A DNA stretch of 64,000 nucleotides from SB25 sp029560875 (GCA_035388225.1 DAOOPM010000021.1:1-64000), one strand, 5' to 3'; numbered from the stretch's first letter, positions 15,080 to 24,797 are shown. Numbers and translations are program-made. Notes: generated by a model from the letters alone, not told the origin.

Positions 15080-17176
15080 ATGAGGATTGGAAAACACAGA
15101 ACACAGAGTTTAATAACCTATGTGTTAGTTGCTGTTCTGCTAAGTTTTATTGCAGTGGCAGTTTACATCTTTCTTCTTAATAGTAAAAGAAGAGACTCTT
15201 ACTTGTTGTCGAATATTCAGCAGGTTGAAAATAGCGTAAAAGTTGCGATTTCATTTGAAACAAGCCGCTTAAAGCAAATAGCCTTTGATTATACTTTTTG
15301 GGATGAAACTGTTGATTATGTGCACAAGCGCAACGCCTCATGGGCAAAAGATAACCTCGACCCAATTATTACAACATATAGTATCGATTTTCTTGTAATA
15401 ATCGACACTAGTTTTAATAAAGTTTACTCCATAACTCGAGATGAGTATAAGGCCTTGCAAAACATCTTTCTAAAGGATAGCACCTTGGAACTGTTGAGGC
15501 AGAACAGATTTTTAGATTTTTTCTATACATCAGAATTTGGAGTGGTAGAAGTACACGGTGCAACAATTCATTATACTAACGATAGAGAGCGGATAACCAC
15601 TCCACAGGGTTTTTTTATTATTGGTAAGGTGCTCGATAAATCCTATGTAAACAACATATCGCTTGTTACTGGAACAAATATTCGTATGGATGCCATTCCT
15701 GTTGAAAGTCGCTTGTTGAAATCAAAACAGGGGATTGCATTTAGTATTCCACTACTTGGTCAAGACGGAAAGGAGTTGGTGTACTACAATGTTGAGAAAG
15801 TGTATGATTTTTTTAGACAATACAGCAACTTTTCATTACAACTGATTAGCGTACTGATTTTGTCGTCATTATTTGTAGTTATTACACTGATTTTAGTCTT
15901 TTCTTTTTTTGTGAACAGACCCCTTAAAATTGTTGAACAAATTCTCAATACCAATGATGTTTCAAAAATCGATAAATTACAAAATTATGGAAGTGAGTTT
16001 GCTGAAATAGGTAGTTTGATTAATCACACCATTGAGCAAAAAAACACTCTTGAGGTTCTTAAAAATAAAGCGGAGGAGTCCGATAGGTTGAAATCGGCCT
16101 TTCTGGCCAATATGTCACATGAAATCCGTACTCCACTAAATGCAATTTCAGGGTTTGCTGAGTTACTGTGCCAAAATTCGCCAAACGATGAGGAGTCAAA
16201 AAATTACAAGAAGATTATGATGAATTCCTCTGGGGATTTACTACACCTTATTAACGATATTTTAGATTACTCAAAAATTGAGGCTGGTCAGTTGGTTTTA
16301 AAAAACGAACAGTTTTCTTTAAACGACTTGTTTGATGAACTATTCGCTATCTACTCAAAGAAGAATATCAACAAATCAATCACAATAGTTTATTCTCAAT
16401 TAAACGAAAGAATTAATATTGATTCAGATAGACAAAGAATTAGGCAGGTTATGGTTAACTTGTTAGACAATGCTTTAAAGTTTACTGAAAAAGGTTTTGT
16501 TGAATTTGGATTTAAAACTACTGGTTCGAGACTTGAAATGTGGGTAAAAGATTCAGGTATAGGTGTCCCCGAGAATTCTCGTGACTTAATATTTGAACGT
16601 TTTCAGCAGGCAAATAAAAATCCAACAAAGATTTATGGAGGAGCAGGGCTTGGATTATCCATTTGTAAGGGTTTGGTCTCATTGCTAGGAGGAACAATAA
16701 ATTATAGCGCCAATGCTAGCGAAGGGTCGCTGTTTACCATTGATATTCCTTGTGTTTCATTTAAGACGGATAACAAAATTAAGGTGGATGAAGTTCCTGT
16801 AGCCTTACCTAATTGGAAAGGAAGAAAATTGATGGTTGTTGAGGATGATGAACTTTCTTTAAAATTAATTATTCAGTATCTAAAGAAAACAGGAATTGAA
16901 ATTACTTCCTTTGATGAGGCAAATGCTGCAGTTGATTTTGCTAAAAATTCTGATATCGATTTAGTTTTGATGGATATTAGGATTTTAGGGAGTATTGATG
17001 GTTTTGAAGCAACTAGAATTATTAAGACAATTAAACCTAATTTGCCAGTTATTGCCCAAACTGCTTTTGCGTTGGATAAAGACAGGGATAAAGCCATTGA
17101 AAATGGATGCGACGATTATATTGCAAAGCCATATAGTTCAGATGCATTAATGCAAGTTATCGCAAAGTTTGTTTAA
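15080..17176 (+). CDS. Hybrid sensor histidine kinase with CHASE4 sensor and receiver domain
   Basis: 698 residues. Membrane segment at about 13-35, a periplasmic CHASE4-type domain (about 50-235, with the DYTFWDETVDYV motif), a second membrane segment at about 253-278, HisKA with His347 in MSHEIRTPLN, a HATPase domain (KDSGIGVPENS and GAGLGLSICKG), and a C-terminal receiver with phospho-acceptor Asp632 in VLMDIR. The receiver has the usual EDDE acidic start and a terminal AKPYSSDAL. No DNA-binding response regulator or HPt is nearby, so the output is unknown. It ends at a strong bidirectional terminator. Confidence 0.95.
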   Translation: MRIGKHRTQSLITYVLVAVLLSFIAVAVYIFLLNSKRRDSYLLSNIQQVENSVKVAISFETSRLKQIAFDYTFWDETVDYVHKRNASWAKDNLDPIITTYSIDFLVIIDTSFNKVYSITRDEYKALQNIFLKDSTLELLRQNRFLDFFYTSEFGVVEVHGATIHYTNDRERITTPQGFFIIGKVLDKSYVNNISLVTGTNIRMDAIPVESRLLKSKQGIAFSIPLLGQDGKELVYYNVEKVYDFFRQYSNFSLQLISVLILSSLFVVITLILVFSFFVNRPLKIVEQILNTNDVSKIDKLQNYGSEFAEIGSLINHTIEQKNTLEVLKNKAEESDRLKSAFLANMSHEIRTPLNAISGFAELLCQNSPNDEESKNYKKIMMNSSGDLLHLINDILDYSKIEAGQLVLKNEQFSLNDLFDELFAIYSKKNINKSITIVYSQLNERINIDSDRQRIRQVMVNLLDNALKFTEKGFVEFGFKTTGSRLEMWVKDSGIGVPENSRDLIFERFQQANKNPTKIYGGAGLGLSICKGLVSLLGGTINYSANASEGSLFTIDIPCVSFKTDNKIKVDEVPVALPNWKGRKLMVVEDDELSLKLIIQYLKKTGIEITSFDEANAAVDFAKNSDIDLVLMDIRILGSIDGFEATRIIKTIKPNLPVIAQTAFALDKDRDKAIENGCDDYIAKPYSSDALMQVIAKFV

Positions 17177-17177
17177 T

Positions 17178-17207
17178 AAGAAAAGTGAGCCTTGGCTCAC
17201 TTTTCTT
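17178..17207. terminator. Bidirectional rho-independent terminator
   Basis: AAGAAAAGTGAGCC at 17178-17191 pairs perfectly with GGCTCACTTTTCTT at 17194-17207. The T-run on one side and the A-run on the other make it usable from both strands. It lies between the convergent hybrid kinase and mscL genes. Confidence 0.85.
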
Positions 17208-17209
17208 AC

Positions 17210-17611
17210 CTATTTACTCTTTAAAATATCACGAATTTCCGAAAGCAATACTTCCTCTTTACTTGGAGCAGGAGGGGAGGATGGAGCTGCTTCCTGTTTT
17301 TGTTTTGCTGTATTGATTGCTTTAATAACCATGAATACAGCAAAGGCTACAATCATAAAGTCGAAAATAACCTGCAGGAAGTTACCGTAATTTAAGGTAA
17401 CAGCAGGATTGGTTTCCGTTGCTGCTTTCATCACAAATTTTAGGTCGGTAAAGTTTACTCCGCCAATTAAAAGCCCCAGAGGGGGCATAATTATATCGTT
17501 CACCATCGATGAAACAATTTTCCCAAAAGCAGCACCGATAATAATACCGACGGCCATATCAACTACGTTGCCTTTCATGGCGAAGGATTTGAACTCTTGA
17601 ATGATTTTCAT
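17210..17611 (-). CDS. mscL: Large-conductance mechanosensitive channel
   Basis: 133-residue MscL that opens on membrane tension during hypo-osmotic shock. It has the N-terminal amphipathic helix (MKIIQEFKSFAMKGNVVDMA), the pore-lining TM1 with VGIIIGAAFGKIVSSMVND, a periplasmic loop, TM2 (about 80-100) and a charged C-terminal helix (SEIRDILKSK). An upstream in-frame start would add 12 atypical residues, so the ATG at 17611 is preferred; it lies 16 bp after the DUF3078 stop. Co-transcription with DUF3078 is likely. Confidence 0.95.
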   Translation of the reverse strand: MKIIQEFKSFAMKGNVVDMAVGIIIGAAFGKIVSSMVNDIIMPPLGLLIGGVNFTDLKFVMKAATETNPAVTLNYGNFLQVIFDFMIVAFAVFMVIKAINTAKQKQEAAPSSPPAPSKEEVLLSEIRDILKSK

Positions 17612-17627
17612 GGTTGTCAGATTTATG

Positions 17628-18581
17628 TTAGAATTTGAATGAAACACCTATGCCGAGAAGTTCTTTGAATTGAATTCTGGGTTTTATTTCGTTTTCAGCA
17701 ACTACTCCGTCGTTGTTTGAGTCTTTGCCAATTTTAATTTTATCGTCATAAATTAAATGGGTGTTAATGTTAATGTTGATGTATTTGTTGACCTTCAGTG
17801 CAATTAAGGTTTCCCAGTTTACAACAATGTTTTGTGGATTTTCCCCATAGTTGGAGAATAGGTCGAGTTTTGAGGTGAATGAGACGTTTTTCATAAATTC
17901 ACCTTTAAAGTTGTTTTTTGTATAGATTATTCTTACATAACCCCCGAATTCACTTTTTACTGTTTTGCCTTTATCTACTCCAAAAGCTCCGGCGTTTGAA
18001 AGCATAGTGTCGTTAACAAAGATAAATTTTGAAGTTGCAGGAGCCGCAAATACGCTGAGGTGTGAGTTGGGCTTGTAGTCCATACCAATTGCCCCAATTA
18101 GGTAGGCTGGAGCTAATAGATTTGAAATTTTAACTCGAGTACTATCGTTGGGATAATTATAGCCTGTTGTCATTTGTGTTTTAAAGTTTAAAAGAACAGC
18201 ATAGTAGAAGTTTTTCTTTGCCTCTCTACCATATTTCGAAAGAATGTCAATTTTATCGTCAGTCTTTTTCGTATACTTTACCCCTTCTTGGTTTAGAATA
18301 CCATAACCAAGGTCTAATGAGTTATCCCAAGCATTTTTTCCTTTTTTATAGTTAAAGAATGTGCTGAAAACACCATTTACAGCATACGAACTTTGACCTC
18401 CTGCGGCCCAGTTGGTTAATGATGTTTGCGCAATGTTGATTCCTACTATTCCACCTTTCTTCCAGCCCTCAAGCGTATCCTTGGTTTGGGTTTTAAGCTC
18501 TGCCTCCGCTTCAGTGACTTGCCCGTAAGTCGCTAGATTTAAGCATAATAGAATGAAGGTAAATGCTATTGTGTTTTTCAT
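17628..18581 (-). CDS. DUF3078 outer-membrane beta-barrel protein
   Basis: 317 residues with a signal peptide (1-20, ending TYGQ). The segment WKKGGIVGINIAQTSLTNWAAGG is the DUF3078 hallmark. The rest alternates polar and hydrophobic residues, with aromatic-rich strands and a final Phe (GVSFKF), as in outer-membrane barrels. A short acidic loop, DSNNDGVVAENE, resembles an EF-hand-type calcium loop and is common in this family. Function is unknown. The gene leads a likely two-gene unit with mscL. Confidence 0.9.
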   Translation of the reverse strand: MKNTIAFTFILLCLNLATYGQVTEAEAELKTQTKDTLEGWKKGGIVGINIAQTSLTNWAAGGQSSYAVNGVFSTFFNYKKGKNAWDNSLDLGYGILNQEGVKYTKKTDDKIDILSKYGREAKKNFYYAVLLNFKTQMTTGYNYPNDSTRVKISNLLAPAYLIGAIGMDYKPNSHLSVFAAPATSKFIFVNDTMLSNAGAFGVDKGKTVKSEFGGYVRIIYTKNNFKGEFMKNVSFTSKLDLFSNYGENPQNIVVNWETLIALKVNKYINININTHLIYDDKIKIGKDSNNDGVVAENEIKPRIQFKELLGIGVSFKF

Positions 18582-18693
18582 TTTGTAAGTTGTTATGATT
18601 TCTAAGTAAAGTTAGAAAAAAGATGCAATAGACGTTAACTTTTTTCTATTAAACTTTTAGATATTCATATATTCTAAAGTATAAACGAATAAT

Positions 18694-19551
18694 ATGATTG
18701 AAATTAAATCTTTAGCAAATATACATTTCGATGTTTTGTTCGAATCGTTTGCAAAGGCTTTTGCCGATTACGAGATTCAGCCCGACATGGCGGAATTACA
18801 AAAAATGTTACATCGTAGGGGATTTGTTCCCGGTCTTTCCTTTGGGGCTTTCGATAATGGAAACTTAGTGAGTTTTACCTTCAACGGTATAGGTAATTTT
18901 AATGGAATTAAAACTGCCTACGATACAGGCACTGGAACTCTTAAAGATTACCGTGCTCAAGGATTAGCCTCAAAGGTTTTCAATGAGTCTATTCCTTTTC
19001 TGGTTGATGCAGGTGTTGAACAATACTTGCTGGAGGTTTTGCAGCATAACACCAGCGCAGTGTCAGTATATCGGAAGCAAGGTTTTGAGGTTACTCGGGA
19101 GTTTAACTATTTTGTTCAGCAGATGCAGGATATAACACCGAATTCAAAGTCAATTCATAAAGATTACTCAATTTGTGAAGTTAAACTTTCAGATTTAACA
19201 GATATTTCGAATTGGTGGGATTTTAACCCTTCGTGGCAGAATAGCTTTGAGGCAATAAATAGGAAACCAGAGGACTTTCTTATTGTTGGGGTTAAAAAAG
19301 GTAGCGCTTTAGTCGGATATGGGATTTTGGAGCCTTCATCTGGTGATATCACTCAAATTGCAGTAGATAAGAATCATCGGAGAAAAGGAGTTGCATCGGC
19401 AATTCTTAAGGAATTACTCAAAAGGAATAGTTGCACTAGTGTTAAACTTATTAATGCCGATATCTCTTGTGTTGCAATTACTAAACTTTTAGAAGAGAAT
19501 GGAATCCTGCTTAAGGGAAAGCAGTTTGAAATGATAAGAAAGTTGAGGTAA
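18694..19551 (+). CDS. Tandem GNAT acetyltransferase
   Basis: 285-residue protein with two GNAT-like halves. The N-terminal half (about 1-145) has an acetyl-CoA loop in DYRAQGLASKVF and ends in YRKQGFEVTREFNYF, as in RimI-like enzymes. The C-terminal half (about 150-285) has a second loop in DKNHRRKGVASAIL. Such double-GNAT proteins are common and their substrates are mostly unknown. It is monocistronic, oriented away from DUF3078 across a 112-bp gap. Confidence 0.88.
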   Translation: MIEIKSLANIHFDVLFESFAKAFADYEIQPDMAELQKMLHRRGFVPGLSFGAFDNGNLVSFTFNGIGNFNGIKTAYDTGTGTLKDYRAQGLASKVFNESIPFLVDAGVEQYLLEVLQHNTSAVSVYRKQGFEVTREFNYFVQQMQDITPNSKSIHKDYSICEVKLSDLTDISNWWDFNPSWQNSFEAINRKPEDFLIVGVKKGSALVGYGILEPSSGDITQIAVDKNHRRKGVASAILKELLKRNSCTSVKLINADISCVAITKLLEENGILLKGKQFEMIRKLR

Positions 19552-19667
19552 GTTAGTAGTACTATAAGCCCTCCTAAAGTATTTTGCCTTATGAGAATTC
19601 TTTGATAGGTTTTGTTATGATTTTAAAAATTCTTAACTTCATTCGAACTTTTTAAAAACCGAACCGT

Positions 19668-20885
19668 ATGAGCCCAATTGTAAAATACATACTCCTAGTG
19701 GTATTCGCTTTAATACCTTTTGGTTTTGCTGTAGTGTGGGTGCTTTACCGCAAAACAATTATTTATACCACTGCGCTTACCGTTTTTATTGCCTCAATGG
19801 GTGTTAGCATTGTGGCTTTTTGCGTGGGCTATTTGGGCTTTGCGGCAACGCTTTACTGGGCAATTCCGGTATGCTTGGCATGGTTGGTAGGAGCAAATTT
19901 TTTCACAAAAATCACTGTCCGTAATCCTATAAGGCAGATGAATGAGACTATTAAAGAAATTGCAACAGGTAATTTAAATGTTGAAGTTCCTCTGGAGTTG
20001 TTATCAAAAAAGGATGAGGTAGGACAAATTGCCCACTCCATACAAACTCTTGTTAATGAGATGCAAAAAGCTGTAATGTCCATTAATCATTGTTCGGCTG
20101 AACTTGCTGTAATTAGCAATAATTTGGTTGAGAAATCCGAGATGCTATCGCAAACGTCCAATAGCCAAGCTGCTTCCACAGAGGAGTTATCGTCGAATAT
20201 GGAGGAAATTGCCTCGAATATTGCGCAAAGCACTGCAAACTCAAAACAAACGGAGGGTATTGCCTATGCTACCGCCAATAACATTTCGCTTACCAATAAG
20301 AGTATGCAGGAAGGGTTGGCCGCTATTCGTAGCATCTCCGAGAAGATTAACATTATTAACGATATTGCTTTTCAAACTAATATACTTGCATTGAATGCTG
20401 CTGTTGAGGCTGCACGGGCGGGAGAGGCTGGTCGAGGGTTTAGCGTTGTGGCATCGGAAGTGCGTAAGTTGGCTGAGCGTAGTAAAATTGCTGCCGATGA
20501 AATTGTGAAAATTGCCCATCAGGGATTGGAACTTACCGTGAATGCTAGCCGAAATCTTGAGAATACTTTACCATCGGTTGAAAGCACTGTTAGGTTGGTT
20601 CAGGAAATTAACGCTGCAAACATTGAGCAACGTGCAGGTAGCGAGCAGGTAAATATGGCCATTCAGGATTTGAATATGCAAACCCAAAAAACAGCATCGG
20701 CTGCTGAGGAGTTAACCTCACAGTCTGTTGCTTTAAGAGAAAATTCATCACAGTTAATAAAGAATGTCAGTTTCTTCCATTTCGATGGCGCCGATGTTCA
20801 TACCTCAAAGGTTCTACACAAGGTTAAGTATCGAGATATTGCCACCAAGGAAGTTAAGGAACATAACGAGTTTGTTAAATACTAG
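19668..20885 (+). CDS. Methyl-accepting chemotaxis-like protein
   Basis: 405 residues. Three closely spaced membrane helices (about 5-27, 33-55 and 59-78) leave almost no periplasmic sensor. A HAMP-like linker (about 85-135) leads to a cytoplasmic signalling coiled coil with the hairpin-tip motif EVRKLAERSKIAADEI (about 265-280) and Ala/Glu-rich helical arms. There is no C-terminal methyltransferase-tethering pentapeptide. No cheA, cheW or cheY is in the window. It may sense membrane or cytoplasmic state; the partner kinase is unknown. Confidence 0.9.
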   Translation: MSPIVKYILLVVFALIPFGFAVVWVLYRKTIIYTTALTVFIASMGVSIVAFCVGYLGFAATLYWAIPVCLAWLVGANFFTKITVRNPIRQMNETIKEIATGNLNVEVPLELLSKKDEVGQIAHSIQTLVNEMQKAVMSINHCSAELAVISNNLVEKSEMLSQTSNSQAASTEELSSNMEEIASNIAQSTANSKQTEGIAYATANNISLTNKSMQEGLAAIRSISEKINIINDIAFQTNILALNAAVEAARAGEAGRGFSVVASEVRKLAERSKIAADEIVKIAHQGLELTVNASRNLENTLPSVESTVRLVQEINAANIEQRAGSEQVNMAIQDLNMQTQKTASAAEELTSQSVALRENSSQLIKNVSFFHFDGADVHTSKVLHKVKYRDIATKEVKEHNEFVKY

Positions 20886-20896
20886 AAAATCCTAGT

Positions 20897-21424
20897 TTGA
20901 TAGATTTTACAAGTATCGGTTATTTAAAGAATGGGAATTTAAAGCAACAGAGGGTTTACGATGTTTTAAATGCCCATTCTGTTTTTAGTAAGTTGGCAAA
21001 GTTTAATCCAATACTTGTAGGTACAATTCCAATTAATATCGATACAGACACTAGCGATTTGGATATAATTTGCTACTGGGTTAATAAGTTAGAGTTCATA
21101 TCCACCCTTAAAACCTCGTTTTGTAACGAAATTGATTTTTCAGTTTCAGAAAAGATTAAGAATAATAGAGAGGTCGTTGTTGCAAAGTTCATGCTGGAGG
21201 AATTTCCAGTTGAGGTTTATGGTCAGAATTTGCCCACTACAGAGCAAAATGGCTATAGGCATATGGTTTTTGAGCATAAATTGCTTTTGGAGAGGGGAGA
21301 GGAGTTTCGGTTACAGATTGTTAGACTAAAAAAACAAGGGTATAAAACTGAACCTGCATTTGCAAAACTTTTAGGTTTAAACAGTGACAATCCTTTTGAA
21401 GAGTTACTAAAATTGAACATATAG
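20897..21424 (+). CDS. DUF4269 nucleotidyltransferase-like protein
   Basis: 175-residue DUF4269 family member. The segment GTIPINIDTDTSDLDIICYW has the DxD arrangement of nucleotidyltransferase folds, and VEVYGQNLPTTEQNGYRHM is a family block. Its substrate is not known. The start is a TTG at 20897, 11 bp after the MCP stop; I see no better start because the family block begins early (MIDFTSIGYLKNGN). It is followed directly by the CPBP protease gene, so the MCP, DUF4269 and CPBP genes may form an operon. Confidence 0.85.
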   Translation: MIDFTSIGYLKNGNLKQQRVYDVLNAHSVFSKLAKFNPILVGTIPINIDTDTSDLDIICYWVNKLEFISTLKTSFCNEIDFSVSEKIKNNREVVVAKFMLEEFPVEVYGQNLPTTEQNGYRHMVFEHKLLLERGEEFRLQIVRLKKQGYKTEPAFAKLLGLNSDNPFEELLKLNI

Positions 21425-21429
21425 TGTTT

Positions 21430-22146
21430 ATGAATGCTAAAATTAAACCACTAGGGTTATTTCATTCTTACACGATTTATTTCTCAGCAGCACTGCTGAT
21501 GTTTGTTCTTACAAAGTATGCCATACCCTATTTAAGCAATAGAACAGGACAGGAGACCATTCTGTTTTGGTTTATTGTTGCTGGAGTGGGGATTTTTACT
21601 CCGCTAATAGTAACGGGTGTTTTAATGTTGAACTCCGAAGGTTACAAATTGTCAAAATCAACGATAACGGAACGGTTACGTTTCAGGAAACTTACAAAAC
21701 AGGATGTTTTTTGGAGCATTGGTGGGTTAGTTCTGGTTATGATTATTAGTGGTGGATTAATGAAACTTATTGAATTGGTTGTTGGTAGGATTGATACCTC
21801 TCCACCATTTATGGCTTTTGAGCCATTGAGCCAAGGGCGATACTGGCTATTGGCCGTTTGGGCACCGTATTGGATCTTGAATATTTTAGGTGAGGAGTTT
21901 CTATGGCGCGGAGTAATGATGCCACGTCAAGAGGTTGTTTTTGGTAAAAATACTTGGATTATTCATGGAATAGGGTGGGGTTTGTTTCATATAGCGTTTG
22001 GTTGGCAATTGCTTATAACTTTAATACCGTTGATATTTATACAATCGTACATTGTTCAGAAAACAAAAAACTCGTGGGTTGGAGTTATAATGCATGGAGG
22101 CATTAATGGACCGAGTTTTATTGCTATTGCTTTGGGGCTTATATAA
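21430..22146 (+). CDS. CPBP-family intramembrane glutamic protease
   Basis: 238-residue multi-pass membrane protein of the CAAX-protease/bacteriocin-processing (Abi) family. The catalytic EExxxR motif is EEFLWRG, with downstream His in GWGLFHIAFGW and a third motif at GVIMHGGINGPSF. About seven membrane helices are predicted by eye. The ATG at 21430 is preferred, but a GTG at 21424 overlapping the DUF4269 stop would be translationally coupled. Substrates of such bacterial members are generally unknown. Confidence 0.9.
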   Translation: MNAKIKPLGLFHSYTIYFSAALLMFVLTKYAIPYLSNRTGQETILFWFIVAGVGIFTPLIVTGVLMLNSEGYKLSKSTITERLRFRKLTKQDVFWSIGGLVLVMIISGGLMKLIELVVGRIDTSPPFMAFEPLSQGRYWLLAVWAPYWILNILGEEFLWRGVMMPRQEVVFGKNTWIIHGIGWGLFHIAFGWQLLITLIPLIFIQSYIVQKTKNSWVGVIMHGGINGPSFIAIALGLI

Positions 22147-22172
22147 AAAAAGATGCTCCGTATACGGAGCAT
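22144..22172 (-). terminator. Rho-independent terminator of the DUF3575-like gene
   Basis: GATGCTCCGTA-TACGGAGCATC (22151-22172) is a perfect palindrome. On the minus strand it is followed by seven T residues, so it terminates the leftward transcript. It also lies just after the CPBP stop, but the plus-strand side lacks a T-run. Confidence 0.85.
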
Positions 22173-22196
22173 CAAGTATGTTTGAGGAAGCAATTA

Positions 22197-22736
22197 CTAG
22201 AATGCAAAACCTATTGCAAATCCAATTCTGGTTCTAAATCCATCAAATTTCGCAGTGTCAAAATCTTCAGTACCAGACTCAACTTCAACTTTTCCTGAGC
22301 CATAATGCCCTCCAAAGAATAAATCCATTGTAAATCCTGATTTGGTTATCCATTGACGACCAAAAGCAACTCCGCCACCTATGTTTGAGTAGGTGCCTTT
22401 CCCATTGTCTCCTTCAATACTGAAATTTTGATAGCGTACATAGGGTGCAATGTAGAAACCATCAATTGCATTCTGCTTTGGGTAGAAACGCATCTCAGGA
22501 GTAAGGATTAAACCTGTGAATTTTGCGTCTTCAATTTTGTAGTTTAGGTAAGCAACACCCATTTGTCCAGAAAGGTTATCGGTAAATTCCCTTTCGTAAA
22601 AGATAGATCCAGTTCCAATAATTAAGCTAAGGGTATTAACTTTTAGAACATTTTTTTCTTCAGATTCATTTGATTCTTGCGCAATGGAAGGTATAGCAAT
22701 AATTGCAAGAAGCATTAGGGTAATAATTTTTTTCAT
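22197..22736 (-). CDS. Small outer-membrane beta-barrel protein (DUF3575-like)
   Basis: 179-residue exported protein with signal peptide 1-19 (ending SIAQ). It has an acidic linker, then eight or so amphipathic strands such as GSIFYEREFT, LTPEMRFYPK and FYIAPYVRYQNF, ending in a C-terminal Phe (GFAIGFAF), the usual sign of a barrel inserted by BamA. It resembles DUF3575/OmpW-size proteins. Transcribed alone, with a strong terminator 25 bp downstream. Role unknown. Confidence 0.8.
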   Translation of the reverse strand: MKKIITLMLLAIIAIPSIAQESNESEEKNVLKVNTLSLIIGTGSIFYEREFTDNLSGQMGVAYLNYKIEDAKFTGLILTPEMRFYPKQNAIDGFYIAPYVRYQNFSIEGDNGKGTYSNIGGGVAFGRQWITKSGFTMDLFFGGHYGSGKVEVESGTEDFDTAKFDGFRTRIGFAIGFAF

Positions 22737-22803
22737 ACGATTAAAGTTTTGGTTTATTAGCGAGGTTTCAATTTGTGTGCCAAAACAACACAGATGTTTG
22801 GAT

Positions 22804-23361
22804 TTAATTTTTTAAACTATCCTTTGGGATAAATCCATAAAAACTAATTCTATCGGTTATAGTCCTTTTTAGAATTGCTGATTGGTCGTTAATTGTATCG
22901 TTATACTCGGTTGATTTTTCCCATTTTGAGTTTGTGGAAATTGTTATTTTCTCGCCTTTGAACTCAACTTTTACATTTTCTTTGCTAACAGCAATAATTT
23001 TAAGTTCGCCATACGATAGGGGAAGGTTGCTTGTTCCTACAAGCAAAGATGATACACCGCTACCTGCCGCCCCTTTCAATATCTTTCCAGTACCTAAAAC
23101 GAGAATTACAGTGTCAGTGATGAACGATAGGTTCCTGTGCGATTCTATTGTCCCATTTTCTTTGCTGTAGTGGTAGGTTGGAGAGTCAATTCTTTTCCCC
23201 GATGGTATTGTGCCGCTTATTACTTTTGCTTCCGATGTTTGGTAGTACTCAACAAAAGCAAAGTTATTTCCTTGTTTAAACGATTCCTGAGTAGTGCTTT
23301 TTGGTGAGGTACAACTTGATAGGAGAATTGCTAAACAAAGTGTAAAATGTGCAATTTTCAT
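22804..23361 (-). CDS. Hypothetical lipoprotein
   Basis: 185-residue protein with a lipoprotein signal (LAILLSSC, lipobox Cys at residue 16). The mature part has no family I recognise; it is beta-rich with polar strands. It starts 12 bp after the mltD-like stop on the same strand, so the two are probably co-transcribed, suggesting an envelope role. Start is the ATG at 23361. Confidence 0.7.
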   Translation of the reverse strand: MKIAHFTLCLAILLSSCTSPKSTTQESFKQGNNFAFVEYYQTSEAKVISGTIPSGKRIDSPTYHYSKENGTIESHRNLSFITDTVILVLGTGKILKGAAGSGVSSLLVGTSNLPLSYGELKIIAVSKENVKVEFKGEKITISTNSKWEKSTEYNDTINDQSAILKRTITDRISFYGFIPKDSLKN

Positions 23362-23372
23362 TGGTGTTGAAA

Positions 23373-24704
23373 TTAAGATGTTTTGCTTTTTTCTCCCTTT
23401 ATCCCCATTTTATTTGCGGTTCTCTCAGGGATGTAAATAATCAACTTTTGACCTACCCTTATGAGGTTCCGACGGATGTTATTCCATGAGCGAAGTTGCC
23501 CAACGGAAACGCCATGGTGCTCAGCAATTTTACCCAGAACATCACCCTCTTTTACCCTGTAAACATAACGAATTGACCCAGGAGGTACATCGTACTGGTA
23601 CGATGCGTTGAAACGTGAAGGTGTAATTGCGTTTTTTGGATTGAAGAAAACGCTATCCTTGTATGCAAATATCTCCTTTTCCTTATCGATGTAATCCCCT
23701 ACAGCATCAAGAGGAAGTCGCAAAATGAACGACCTGTCCTTTGCGGGGATAATATCCATTTTATACTGAGGGTTCAAATCGCGAAGTAAGTTTATTGGGA
23801 GGTCAAGAACCTCTGCTACCTGTTGTAGGTGCAGCATATCCTTAACCATTAAAGTGTCAGTGGTTGGAGGAATGTTTATGGGTTGAGGTTTAATGTTATG
23901 GTCGCGATGATAATAATAGGTGTAGTTTGCCGCTATAAAGGCAGGAACATAGCCGCGCGTTTCGCGGGGTAGGTAGTAGTAAATATCCCAGTAGTTGCGC
24001 TTACCGCCAGAGCGACGAATGGCCTTGTTAACATTTCCTGGGCCACAGTTGTAGGCTGCAATAACCAATGTCCAATCCTTGTATATTGAGTATAAATCTT
24101 TAAGGAATCGGGCAGCGGCATGGCTGGCGGCAATTGGGTCGCGGCGCTCATCAACATAAGAGTTAACCGTAAGGTTGTACATTCTGCCTGTTCCGTACAT
24201 GAACTGCCAAAGCCCTGTTGCTCCAGCACGCGATACGGCTCTAGGATTTAGTGCAGACTCTATTACTGGCAAAAATCTTAATTCTTGGGGTAATTGGTAT
24301 TGGTCAAGTATTTCCTCAAAAATTGGGAAGTAGTAATCTGTAAGGCCAAGCATTACCTCAACTTGGTCTTTCTTCCTTTGTGTATAGGCTCTAATGAAGT
24401 TTTTGACAATATGATTGTATGGTAACTCTATTAGAGAATTAATGTTTTGTAATCGCTTTAAGTAAAAAGAATCAGGGTAGTCTGCTAGGCCAATACTGTC
24501 GCTCTCAATGCCTGTTACTAAGTTGTTAGAGTCTATTGATTGTTGAACATACCAAAGATTTAATAGGCTGTCGAGGTTGCCATTAATTTCTTCGTCTAAA
24601 ATTGTATCAATTAGTATTGTGTCTGCTGAGTTTTGAGTGTTATTTTGTGCCTTAATACCAATAAAGGTAAGCATCAGCAAGCATACAATAAATAAATTCC
24701 TCAT
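23373..24704 (-). CDS. MltD-like membrane-bound lytic transglycosylase with LysM
   Basis: 443-residue periplasmic muramidase. Signal peptide 1-19. The SLT domain (about 135-270) has catalytic Glu149 in PVIESALNPRAVSRAGATG, followed by LWQFM and AAYNCGPGNVNKAI. A single LysM peptidoglycan-binding module lies at about 385-430 (YRVKEGDVLGKIAEHHGVS). It cleaves the glycan between MurNAc and GlcNAc to give 1,6-anhydro ends. It has its own promoter (24741-24773), separating it from DUF5683-parB-parA. Confidence 0.92.
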   Translation of the reverse strand: MRNLFIVCLLMLTFIGIKAQNNTQNSADTILIDTILDEEINGNLDSLLNLWYVQQSIDSNNLVTGIESDSIGLADYPDSFYLKRLQNINSLIELPYNHIVKNFIRAYTQRKKDQVEVMLGLTDYYFPIFEEILDQYQLPQELRFLPVIESALNPRAVSRAGATGLWQFMYGTGRMYNLTVNSYVDERRDPIAASHAAARFLKDLYSIYKDWTLVIAAYNCGPGNVNKAIRRSGGKRNYWDIYYYLPRETRGYVPAFIAANYTYYYHRDHNIKPQPINIPPTTDTLMVKDMLHLQQVAEVLDLPINLLRDLNPQYKMDIIPAKDRSFILRLPLDAVGDYIDKEKEIFAYKDSVFFNPKNAITPSRFNASYQYDVPPGSIRYVYRVKEGDVLGKIAEHHGVSVGQLRSWNNIRRNLIRVGQKLIIYIPERTANKMGIKGEKSKTS

Positions 24705-24740
24705 AGGTTAAGGTTTTCAGTTGGTTAAATTTCTAATCAA

Positions 24741-24773
24741 CAAATATAGTATGGTTGTTTTAATAAAAGCAAA
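24741..24773 (-). promoter_or_regulatory. Promoter of the lytic transglycosylase gene
   Basis: On the minus strand: TTTG (24770-24773), a 21-bp spacer, then TATATTTG (24741-24748). Both boxes match the Bacteroidota consensus, 37 bp before the ATG at 24704. Confidence 0.65.
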
Positions 24774-24797
24774 TAATACTCTTAATATTCCACTAAA